The notes beneath the pieces were generated by a model, which saw only the letters and a program-made list of their open reading frames with translations, did no database searches and had not been told where the DNA came from. Shown piece after piece: positions 34,940-44,161 of a DNA stretch of 64,000 nt (position 1 is its first letter; each line of letters opens with the position of its first letter). Source of the DNA: Halicephalobus mephisto (taxonomy: Eukaryota; Nematoda; Chromadorea; Rhabditida; Panagrolaimidae); contig SWDT01000182.1 of NCBI GenBank assembly GCA_009193035.1, forward strand, positions 124,001 to 188,000, read 5' to 3'. The translations under genes were made by a program, and so were the position numbers.

Positions 34940-35200
34940 ACATGAGAAAGGATACATCAAAGTGGTTTTAATGCATCTGATACATTACATCTACTTTACC
35001 GCCACATTAAATACAATCCACTGATATCAACTTAGCTTTGATATATCAGATGTATTGTATTTTATACATCGATACATTGATTGTAATTTACTGACATTGA
35101 CTTAATGTATCCGATATATCAGAGCTGTTTTCATGGATCTGTATATCGAATATAATGTATCTGATATATCAGAGCTGTTTTCATGGATCTATATATTATA
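34940..35200. repeat. Diverged TATC-rich palindromic repeat related to 8503-9004
   Basis: Blocks such as GATATATCAGAGCTGTTTTC and TGATACATTACATCTACTTT recall the element in intron 3 of the membrane-protein gene. CCGATATATCAGAGC and its neighbour TGATATATCAGAGC are direct repeats. It stops where an LTR-like sequence begins. Confidence 0.55.
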
Positions 35201-35203
35201 TAC

Positions 35204-35435
35204 TGTTGGATTGCGCATCATCTGTTTGAATACAAGCCGCACAATGATGGTCCCGAAGGGAAATACCTTGAGAACTAACGAAACAATTACTATTTTACGC
35301 TGGCGAGAAAATTGAGCAGATTACGCAGTAGTTTATCAAAGTTGTGTTGTATATCTCGTCTTCGGTTTAATAAACCAACTTTGTATCTTTCTCTCATCTA
35401 CATGTAGACCAGAAATCCCTAATCATGATCTAACA
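35204..35435 (+). mobile_element. LTR-like segment (candidate solo LTR), 232 bp
   Basis: It starts TGTTGGATTGCGC and ends GATCTAACA, so its ends are short inverted repeats (TGTTGGAT against ATCTAACA). Near the centre-right is TTTAATAAACC, a polyadenylation signal at the usual LTR position. No flanking target duplication is visible, and no reverse transcriptase or integrase was found in the window. Confidence 0.4.
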
Positions 35436-35737
35436 TTGTCATCGAAGAATATAAGGCCGTGGTATGTTGTCTACGATTGTCGAATTTGTCTGATGAGTTC
35501 TTATTTTAATTAAATCATGGTTTTTGACCAACTTACATGTATTACTCCACGGTTACAGCAAAATTTGAAAAATATTCCGTTTCATGAATTAGAAGATTCG
35601 GAGCAGAACATAGATACATTACATCGCAGAAAAGTTTCAATATGAAAATTATTTTATTTCACTTCAGGAGACAATCTCGGAATTCGTCGATTAATAAATT
35701 ATGAAAACAAAGCTGCGGAAACTTTTGGGCAGTGTTA
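35436..35737. other. Spacer between two LTR-like segments
   Basis: About 300 bp of unremarkable sequence. It could be the remnant of an element's internal region, but no conserved protein motif is visible. Confidence 0.35.
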
Positions 35738-35742
35738 TAATG

Positions 35743-36272
35743 TATTAGATCCGTCACGCCGAGTGACCCACGTCTGGGTGAGAAGAGACAATAATATAGG
35801 AAAGGTTTATTAAATAACTCCTTTAGCACAGTACAAAGAAATAACTATGTCGAAATCGACATAAATATAAACAACTCAACTTCTCGCCAAGAGGAACTGT
35901 ATGTCCTTTTGTCGGTGCTAAGGCAATCCGTTCAGGACCAAGCGCTCCTCAATGATACCAAGACTATCTGTTCAGGACCAAGTGCTCCCTGTCTGTGTTA
36001 AAGCAATCCGTTCAGGACTAAGTGCTTCCTGCCTGTGTTAAGGCAATCCGTTCGGGACCAAGCGCTCCTATATGATACCAAGGCAATCCGTTCAAGACCA
36101 AACGCTCCTCATTGATGCTAAGGCAATCCGTTCGGGACCAAGTGCTCCCTGTCTGTGTTAAAGCAATCCGTTCAAGACCAAGTGCTCCTCATTGGTGTTA
36201 AGGCAATCCGTTCGGGACCAAGTGCTCCCGGTTAGTTGCGCTTCCCATTAAGGCTAGATGCCCGATCCAACA
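35743..36272 (-). mobile_element. LTR-like element with target duplication TAATG and an internal minisatellite
   Basis: Flanked on both sides by TAATG (35738-35742 and 36273-36277). On the minus strand it starts TGTTGGATCGGGC, like the LTR at 35204, and ends GATCTAATA, with TTTAATAAACC near the end. This structure fits a solo LTR, possibly of the BEL/Pao kind. It carries an internal tandem repeat (35920-36230). No coding region. Confidence 0.55.
35920..36230. repeat. Minisatellite with 30-47 bp units (AAGGCAATCCGTTCAGGACC)
   Basis: Eight units begin with AAGGCAATCCGTTCAGGACC or close variants, followed by AAGYGCTCC and a short variable tail. The array is entirely inside the LTR-like element. 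Confidence 0.85.
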
Positions 36273-36277
36273 TAATG

Positions 36278-36992
36278 TTATTCTATTTTTCCGACTTCAA
36301 ATCGGTTAATAACTAAAATAAGCAAACATGACCAATTGTATGTGGATATTCGTTAAAAATAACTTTCTACTTGGATCTCTGTATAATTTTTTCCTTTTTC
36401 TCAAGTTCATTGACAATTTATTAAATTAACATTATTACGCAAATCTACATTAAATCGGCATTGTGGCAAAAGTTAATAAATTAAATTTAGCTTTACTTAA
36501 AAGTCTATCTTTGGATAAATATTGTAAAATCAATTTCCATAATGAAATTTCTAAATCTACAGTCGGAATTATTTCTTCCTAAACGGAAGTAGAAATCGAA
36601 GATGAATTAACAGATGAATAAAGTCAAAATTCACAGTGAGAGCGATCACTTTTCAGAATCTTCGGGTTTTGAACCTGAATTGATCCAAAATTCGAAATTA
36701 CCAACTGTGATTGAGATTCTTCAATACCATTGAAAATCTTTTTCCTATCGGATAAACTGACAGGAGAACACTTCAATTGACGATGTCTTGAAGAATAGTA
36801 TGGGTTACATTACACTTTACTGCATAACCAAAACTTTTTTTAATTTAATGTTATGAAATATCTATAATAAATTTTCTTACTTTCGTGTAAAAAATAAATT
36901 CAATGTTGTGACATATCTGTAAGAAATTTAATTACTTTCGTATAAAAAATATTTACACATTAACGGTTAGATTTTTTCATTTTGTTCTCAAA
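36278..36992. other. Upstream region of the chemoreceptor gene
   Basis: Mixed AT-rich sequence. At 36830-36950 a block of about 65 bp (TAATAAATTTTCTTACTTTC and ATCTGTAAGAAATTTAATTA) is duplicated. It probably includes the receptor promoter. No gene is seen. Confidence 0.4.
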
Positions 36993-38040
36993 ATGTCTTA
37001 CAATGTGACAGTAGAGGTTCTAGATAGGTTTTCAAAGAGACTTCATGTAAACACAGCTCTTAACTTTATCATCAACATACCGGCTATGTACCTTATCCTC
37101 TTCCATTCCACCAAGGCCATGGGGTTCTACAAGTATTATTTGCTTTATTCTGTAATCCTCACGTTCATTGTCGACATCCATCAAACAACTTTTTATGGAA
37201 TGTATATTCTCCTTCCTTCTCTGATCAATTGTTGTTCTGGGTACTGTAAACACTTTGGAATAGCTTGGGGTCCTCGACTGAACTACATGATCATGAATAT
37301 TAACACAAGTGCAGTGGCAATAAGTTTGATCTCTCTCACCGTATACCGGTACTGCTCCATCTGTGGAAAGTTGAGGTGGTTTGAATCAAAATATTCGATT
37401 CTCATGGTATTCATCCTTGGAATCATGTACCCTATTCCAATGGTAAGCGCTTTATTCATCGCAACGTACAATATGTCTCATGAAGAACTCATTGATCGTG
37501 TCAACAGAGAGTATCCAGAGTACTCTTTGTTGGTGGAACAAGATATCTGTACCATCTTCAAGAACCGCAGCGCTATTTCTGCTTACATAGGAATAGCTGC
37601 TTTACAAGTGATATTAGGCCAAACTGTTGGATTCACTTTGGTCTGTAAAACAACCAGGTTGCTGACATCAGTAAGAAACTCCCTCTCGAAGGCGACTTAC
37701 GTTGCTCAGAAGCAGTTCTTGATTTCAGTGTGGCTTCAGATTCTGATGTCCTTTTGCACTATAATAACTCCAATTTTTCTATTGATATTCATATCCGTAT
37801 TGAAAATCCGGCATTCTTACTGTATGTTTTTACTTTGATTTTTGGAATAAAACTTTAATTTCAGTTATTTCCGAAATTGTGGTCCATATGATGACGTTAC
37901 GTGCCCCTCTCAACGGATTGGTAATAATCTGGTCTATCAAGTCCTACAGAACTGCTCTTAAAAAGCTTTTCATATTTAAATCCTCTTCTTCCCCGATTGC
38001 AGTTAATTCAGTCATTAACACTGATTCCTTCCTTCGATAA
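36993..38040 (+). CDS. Serpentine chemoreceptor, Sri/Srh-like seven-transmembrane GPCR
   Basis: Exons 36993-37821 and 37865-38040 give 334 residues, typical of nematode chemoreceptors. Seven hydrophobic segments can be placed. The first loop KAMGFYKYYLLY and the following DIHQTTFYGMYILLP resemble the Sri and Srh groups of the Str superfamily. The last segment ends in SIKSYRTALKKL, the family's usual Lys/Tyr-rich end of helix 7. An N-glycosylation sequon (NVT) is at the extracellular N terminus. Such receptors sit in the cilia of chemosensory neurons and sense soluble or volatile cues; the ligand cannot be told. Assignment to Sri rather than Srh is uncertain. No frameshift or stop is seen. Confidence 0.85.
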
Positions 38041-38926
38041 ATTCTGTTTTAGTTGAATCGTAATACTGAACGACAGAGATGCAAATATAAATAACAAAAT
38101 TCATCTATTAGTGAAAATGAGTCAGTATAAGTTTCAATTAAATTTTTGTGTACGGTTTAACCAATTTTGATTCAATACAAATTTGGTATTTTCTAGATTT
38201 GAGTTGTTTTTATTTTTAACAATTTTAGAAAAATAAAATTTGCAAGTAAAAAATAAGTACATGGTATGCAATAGGGTTATAATTTGCCCGGGCAAATTGA
38301 AAAATGAGTAACTTACCCGGTCAATTTTTTCAATGACAACCTTAGAAACTGACTTTGACAAAGTAAAAATAAATATTAATTCTTTTTTTACCAAAAAATA
38401 AATCACTTTCGAATATTTTAACTACAGTCGTCATTTCGAAAATTATAATATTTAAAAAATTAAAAATTATAATATTTTAAAAATCAAAAATTATAATATT
38501 TTAAAAATTAAAAATTATAATATTTTAAAAATTAAAAATTGTAATATTTAAAAAATTAAAAAATTATAATATTTAAAAAATTAAAAATTATAATATTTAA
38601 AAAATTAAAAATTATAATATTTTAAAAATCAAAAATTTCACGAAATTGTTTCGACACGAATTTCCAGAACTTAGAACATTCTAAAACCCCCGTTTTTAGA
38701 TATTGTTCCTAAGTTCCTAATGTATTCTAAAAATTTTAAAGAATTTTATAATTAAAAAGTTAAAAATTGAGTAAGTTATTTTTGAAATAAATTTTACGCG
38801 CCTTTTTGGCATAACGAAGTCCTGGACAAACAATCCACTCCGAGCGCCGGTTTTTTCCGGTTCCTCTCAAGCGCGCAAATCTGACTTTTCTTTATATCAG
38901 TTTTTGATTTTTTATATATGAAATTT
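38041..38926. other. Intergenic region with an AT tandem repeat
   Basis: 38430-38640 is a tandem array of about 25-27 bp units (TTATAATATTTAAAAAATTA). A dispersed TTCGACACGAATTTCCAGAA motif lies at 38651-38670. 38800-38880 is GC-richer (CCGAGCGCCGGTTTTTTCCG) and probably belongs to the promoter of the next gene. No gene is seen. Confidence 0.55.
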
Positions 38927-38936
38927 ACTTTTTCAG
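38927..38936 (+). promoter_or_regulatory. Splice (probably SL) acceptor before the Hsp70-like gene
   Basis: ACTTTTTCAG ends 11 bases before the ATG at 38948, the usual distance for a trans-spliced nematode mRNA. Confidence 0.5.
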
Positions 38937-38947
38937 ATTCCAGAAAG

Positions 38948-40894
38948 ATGGTCAAAGCTCATTATTACATAGGGGTGACGAACAAGAAGATCGCTATTTA
39001 TGATTCTACAGAAGAAAAATTGCTTCCGCCGATCCCGATCCGGGCTGTCCAACACAAACACGTAGTTCACTCAAACAAGAGTCTTCTGAAGAAAAAACTC
39101 GTGACGATGGAAGAACTGATGTTTTGGAGACAGAAAGTCCTAAAATATCGATTTTTGAAGAAATATAAAAGTCAAATTTCTGACAAATTCAGACCGAAGA
39201 GGTTCTACGCGGATCGGATCCAGAAGCTCTCGGCCGAGCCTTGTGGACAAAGGAACGTCTGTAGATATGCCAGACAGGTGTTCAAGGAAATCCTAGTTCG
39301 ACAGAAGATCAAAAAACAAGAAATCGCTTCTATTTGTTTCGTTCTGGATGAAGCGGATAACTACAAAATCCGGGCCTGGATTACCCGACATTCCAAAAAA
39401 CACAAAATCCCCAAAGTTCATATAATCAACTGGAGAACAGCTGCATTGATGGAAATCCTGGCCAAAGCTAGATATTCCGCGAATAATGGAGACAAAGTTG
39501 TTGTTTTATATATTTTCGACGAATTCTACCACGTTTATTCCCTCCAGAAGCTCCACGGTCGATGGCACGTCAAAGGATACCAGATTTTCCTCAATGATTT
39601 CTCGAAAGACGGATTGAACGATCTGACAATGGATTTAAGGAGCAATTCTTTCGATCCCGACGGTTTTATCGTCTACTTGTACGGTGCAACGATCAGGAAT
39701 CAGAATCCAGAAGTCTTCTTCGTCAACGGCCTAAAGCCCAAGTCTGTGAAGATTCTAAAGAAAAGTCATCCTGACGACATGGATCTCGTGAATGGAGCTG
39801 TTCTGAAATCCAGGACTTACGGTAGAGATCAGAAAGCGAACAAGTACGACGTCCACGAAACCTGCTACATGCATCTGAGAGTCAACCTCGACAACAAGGC
39901 CTACATCCGTCTGAACACCTTTTTGAAGGAGTACCCCTTCAGTATTTCCACCGGATCGAACTCCAGAGGACTCTATTACTTATGGGTAAGTTTGAAAAGA
40001 CTAAACTCTAAAAATCCCATTTATATTTCTCGGAAAGTTTCATATATAAATTCTTTTCTGAAGAGTATATATGAGATTTTTAAAGTTCGATATATAAACT
40101 CTTTGAAAATCCCATTTATATTTTTCGGAAAGTTTCATATATAAATTCTTTTCCAAAGGGTTTATATATGAGATCTTTAAAGTTCGATATATAAACTCTT
40201 TAAAAATCCCATTTATATTTTTCGGAAAGTTTCATATATAAATTCTTTCCCAAAGGGTTTATATATGAGATCTTTAAAGTTTGATATATAAACTCTTTAA
40301 AAATTCCATATATGAACCCTTTAAAAATCTCATATATAAGCCCTTTAGAAAATTTCGATATATAAAATATTTGGGAAAGTCTGATATATAAATTCTTTAA
40401 GGATTTCATATATAAATTTCGTTTTTCAGCTCGAGTACAACTATCATGGGTTGGATGCTAACTGGAAACTGCAGCAGATCTATCCTCATTCCTTCGTTCG
40501 GGACAGAATCGACTTCAAAGTGGAGTTTGACTCGAATGGAATAAGCACTATCAACGTCCACAACCCGCCTCAGGCAGCTTTCGAAGATAAAAGAAGTTTC
40601 ATTTTCGCCAGATTCAGAGTCAGAAGGAAGAAACGGGTCTTGCCTCCATTGCCACCTCCGCAAAGATTCAAATCTTCTGGAAAAAGAATCGTCAGGACTT
40701 CCAGAACTCCGAAGAACTACCGACAAAGAAGAGTCTATCAGCAGCAGAAGAAGAAATCCAGTCCTCCGCCTCTGAAGAAACACGATCCGAACAAGGTCAA
40801 AAGGATAATCAACGATCCTCAGCTAAAGAAACAACTCAGGAAAACGGCAGAACGGATGGACAAGTGGCAGACGAGAAAATTCTTGATGGAATGA
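38948..40894 (+). CDS. Degenerate Hsp70-like protein (pseudochaperone)
   Basis: Exons 38948-39985 and 40430-40894 give 500 residues. The Hsp70 layout can be followed end to end: HYYIGVTNKKIAIYD replaces the first phosphate loop (IGIDLGTT), VHIINWRTAALMEIL matches the RIINEPTAAAIAYG helix, VLYIFDEFYHVYSL replaces the second loop (DLGGGTFDV), and PDDMDLVNGAVLKS matches PDEAVAYGAAVQA. A substrate-binding beta domain follows, with IDFKVEFDSNG matching VTFDIDANG. The glycines and acids that bind ATP are lost, so ATPase activity is unlikely. The tail is Pro/Lys/Arg-rich instead of a helical lid. Function unknown. A serpin gene starts 118 bp downstream on the same strand, so the two may be one operon. 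Confidence 0.75.
39990..40425. repeat. Tandem repeat filling the Hsp70-like gene's intron
   Basis: About four units of 70-95 bp, with GGAAAGTTTCATATATAAAT and GATATATAAACTCTTTAAAA, fill nearly the whole intron (39986-40429). Because TATATA and CATATATG palindromes recur, the intron RNA could fold extensively. Confidence 0.8.
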
Positions 40895-40987
40895 AATCCT
40901 GATCTCATTACGGTATTTTCTGTACATAGGTTTGAAATTTGCATAATTCATAAACTGGTTTCACTACTGAAAAAATTTAAATTTGTT

Positions 40988-40998
40988 TTTTTGTGTAG
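40988..40998 (+). promoter_or_regulatory. Splice acceptor upstream of the serpin ATG (possible SL2 site)
   Basis: TTTTTTGTGTAG ends 14 bases before the ATG at 41013 and lies 104 bases after the stop codon of the preceding same-strand gene, as expected for the downstream gene of a nematode operon. Confidence 0.4.
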
Positions 40999-41012
40999 GG
41001 ATTTTTTCGAAG

Positions 41013-44000
41013 ATGACGTCAGAAGGCAGAAATCCCGAAAATTTCGAAGCTTTGAGTTTTGTGGACTTTAGTTTGGATATTTTGAGAAGATTACCTTCCA
41101 AATATCCCAACTCGAAGAAAATCCCAAAGACAGATTTGGATTTTCCAAAGATGAACGAGGAATCTAATGCTGTGATCTCAGGACTGGAAGTGGCTCGAGG
41201 ATTTTCTCTGTTAGCTCAAGTTTCTGAAGGAAAAACTTTGAAAGAAATAGTTGAAATTCTAAATTATGGTTAGTTTTGATTTTTGATAATTTTGGAAGTC
41301 CGAGTTTCTTTGGTAGTTCAGTGGTCAGTGTCCGTGACTATCGTTCGTACGAGGCCCGAGTTCGATTCCCGATTGAGGAATCCTGATTTCTGGCTTCCAT
41401 GGGAAATCGATTATTAAAACAAGTCGGGTAATGTATCTGTGTCGAAGTTTATAAAACGGTCGATATCAAAATCGAATCAAATTGTTTCGTAATAATTAAT
41501 CCGACTTGTCCGAATGTTCCGAGCAAATTGCGAGTTTTTTTATTTCGAAATCTCCATAAATGTGAATATAAAAGTAATAACTAGTCCTGCTTAAACGTTG
41601 CGAGCAAGCTGCAAATTTTTATTTTTTGATTTCAACCAGTCCGCCTAAACGTTGCGAGCAAGTTGCAGATTTTTATTTTTTTGATTTCGATCGGTCCGCC
41701 TAAACATTGCGAGCAAGTTGCAGATTTTTATTTTTTTGATTTCGATCGGTCTGCGTAAACATTGCGAGCAAGTTGCAGATTTTTATTTTTTTGATTTCGA
41801 AATCTTCATAGACCTTACTAATGGGGAAAACCAAACTTTGTTTCGGCACGAAGTAAAAATAATTTTCGATATATGAATGTTTTAGCTTGTGGAACGAAAA
41901 AGGAAAATTTGGCCAATTGTCAGACTGTAATTGAAAAATTTATAAAAATCAAAAATTCCGGATTTCATTTGGATGGATTACGACTGTTTGTCGAACAAAG
42001 AAATGTCATATCCGTAGATGAAGAAATCAGAAAAAAACTAGATGAAATTTTTCTCGAAAAAAAAATTTCAAAAAATTTTGAAAAACACGTTATTAAAGAA
42101 ATAAATTTCATCCTTGATCCGATTGGAATCTCTACAAAACAAAAAATCGATGATGAAATTACGAAATCCACCGACGGCAGAATCCAAGAAGTCGTCAGAA
42201 GAGACCTGGTCCCGGACCAGAGAGCGAAGTTGGCTCTCGCCGTCGCCAGCGATGAATCTTTTTTTTGGGAAACTTTGAGCGAACCGACGACTTCCAAAGC
42301 TTATTTTTATCATTCTTATGATAAACAAACTCATCGCAGAACATTGGTAAGTGTATTTTATCCTAATCTCGTTGTTATGAAATCCATATATGAACTTTTT
42401 ACGAAATTTTCTCGAAGAGAATTTCCAGGACATTTTAGAAACCACAGTGGCCTAAAATTTTAGTTTAAGTGATGATTATTTCGTAATCACTCGTATATCG
42501 TAAAATTCATATATGAACTTTTTATAAAATTACCTCAACATAAATTTCTAGAAGATTTTAGAAACCAAATTGGCCTAAAATTTTGATTTTACATGATAAT
42601 TATTTTTAAGTTTTGCACATCTTTCAGATCACTCGTATATCGTAAAATTCATATATGAACTTTTTATAAAATTAGCTCAACATGAATTTCTAGAAGATTT
42701 TAGAAACCAAATTGGCCTAAAAGTATAATTTTATATTATTTCGTAATCATACAATTTCCTAATTGATTTTTTGAACTATATCCTCTTCAAGAAAATCTAA
42801 ACTTCTGGATTAAGATATACTGGATCTGAAACTTACCTGTCTTTGAAAATTAACTTTCATAATAGAAGCATTTCTGAGTATTTCAGAAATCATAAAAATA
42901 AAATATTTCCGAAAATTGATATATGAATTCCAGACAACAGCGATCAAGGCAATTTGCGAAGTCCGTCAAATTTTTTTCAAAGATGTCCGAATTGTTCAAA
43001 TGTTTTCTTCAAAAAAAGAATCTTTCGTCTTCATTGTTCCTCTGGAAGAAAAATTAAATTTTAATTTTTTGAACAAAATTACATCTAAAAAAATCATCGA
43101 ATTTATTACTCAATTGCCTGAGGAAAAATTCATTTCTAAAATAATGTTTCCTTTGATTTCAATGTCCTGTCCTGTCGGATTGAGATCCGTTTTTGACAAA
43201 TCTCATCCTTTATTTTTTTCATTTTTTGGATTAACTGGAATCCTAAGAACTCCGAGAATTTTTTGTCCTTTCAAAGCCGAATTTTCAAAAATTTTTAAAA
43301 AATCAAATTTTTCAAATATTTTTAAAAATTCTAATTTTTCAAATATTTTTAAAAATTCTAATTTTTCAAAAATCGAAAAAAATTCGGATTTTTTGGAAAT
43401 TATTTTTCCATTATTTGATTATTTTTACAATTCCAAAATAAAGGTAAAATTTTAAAATTAAATATTTTAAATTTTTTGCAGATTTTAACAAAAATACAAA
43501 TTTCCTCAGATGAGAAGATTCAAGACGAGATTCCAGAAGTCAAAAATGAAAATTTGAAGGAAATAAAAAAAGAAAAAATAAAAACGAATCAGAATCCTTC
43601 AGCCACAGAAGACAGTAATATGAAGAAGTTGAAAAAAATAAAAAACAAGAACGAAAAAGATAAAAATCCTCCAGAAGTCAAGGATATCACAAATCCAAAA
43701 AAAGAAAAAGAAGATTTGAATCAGGATCCTCCAGCTACGGAAAACGCCAACCATATCCCAAACTGGCATCCAGTAGCTAATCTTCCAAGAAATGACGACC
43801 TCGATTCTGATGAAGACAAAACTGATCACGATCCTAACTCCATTCCTAAGACGAAAATTAATCAATATAATCCTCAATTAGGCAAGTTTTTTAATTTTTA
43901 AATTTCATCTTATTGATTTTTCTAGAAATGAACTCAGAGATCAACATCAATATCCCTTTTTTGTTTTTCGTTATCGGACAACATGAAAACCAAAAAATCA

Positions 44001-44047
44001 TTCATTTCATCGGGAGATTCACCGGAATCCATGAATCATTTAACTAA
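41013..44047 (+). CDS. Divergent serpin with greatly enlarged reactive-centre loop
   Basis: Exons 41013-41268, 41886-42346, 42934-43443, 43482-43881 and 43926-44047 give 582 residues; serpins usually have 370-420. The serpin fold is recognisable: an N-terminal helix and NAVISGLEVARGFSLLAQV (matching NVVFSPLSI-type strands), LVPDQRAKLALAVAS, a central VFIVPLEEKLN strand region, strand 5A (ILTKIQISSDEK) and the C-terminal core PFLFFVIG with FIGRFTGI. Two insertions account for the length: a Phe/Asn/Ser repeat (about residues 353-395, NFSNIFKNS units) and a Lys/Glu/Asp/Pro-rich stretch of about 100 extra residues between strand 5A and PFLFF, where the reactive-centre loop lies. The small-residue hinge needed for inhibition is missing. 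The last intron begins with GC (GC-AG). No signal peptide is evident. An inhibitory role is doubtful. Confidence 0.75.
41307..41380 (+). other. tRNA-Asp-like sequence (SINE head or tRNA pseudogene) in the serpin intron
   Basis: Box A (TAGTTCAGTGG) and box B (GAGTTCGATTCCC) are at tRNA spacing. The acceptor arms TCTTTGG and TTGAGGA pair over seven positions with wobbles, and GTGGTCAGTGTCCG matches the D-arm of tRNA-Asp. The anticodon stem is poor and the T-stem has mismatches, so it is unlikely to be a working tRNA. About 200 bp of non-repetitive sequence follows that could be a SINE body. Confidence 0.6.
41578..41815. repeat. Satellite array with TTGCNNGCAA core, copy 2 (reverse orientation)
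   Basis: Four units of 54-55 bp read TAAACGTTGCGAGCAAGTTG followed by CAGATTTTTATTTTTTTGAT and TTCGATCGGTC. The reverse complement of the core (CAACTTGCTCGCAACG) matches the arrays at 22905 and 51825. It is inside the first serpin intron. Confidence 0.85.
42350..42780. repeat. Diverged tandem repeat of about 105-130 bp in a serpin intron
   Basis: Three units contain TTCATATATGAACTTTTTA, TTTCTAGAAGATTTTAGAAA and TTGGCCTAAAATTTT. The same family occurs in reverse orientation in an rbg-2 intron (61440-61640). It starts at the exon 2 boundary. Confidence 0.65.
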
Positions 44048-44161
44048 TCTATCGTACTTTTTGGAATATGTTTGAAATTTATTTTAATTTTATTCTAAAG
44101 CTTTAATTAAAAAATTGAGGATTTTCTTTCGACCCGTTCAAGTCAGAGATCACCGGTGATT

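Noticed and set aside
37032..37253. Minus-strand open frames over the chemoreceptor
   Set aside because: Shadows of the plus-strand seven-helix coding sequence.
41307..41380. Functional tRNA gene
   Set aside because: The anticodon stem and T-stem have mismatches and the D-arm is weak, so only a tRNA-derived element or pseudogene is claimed.
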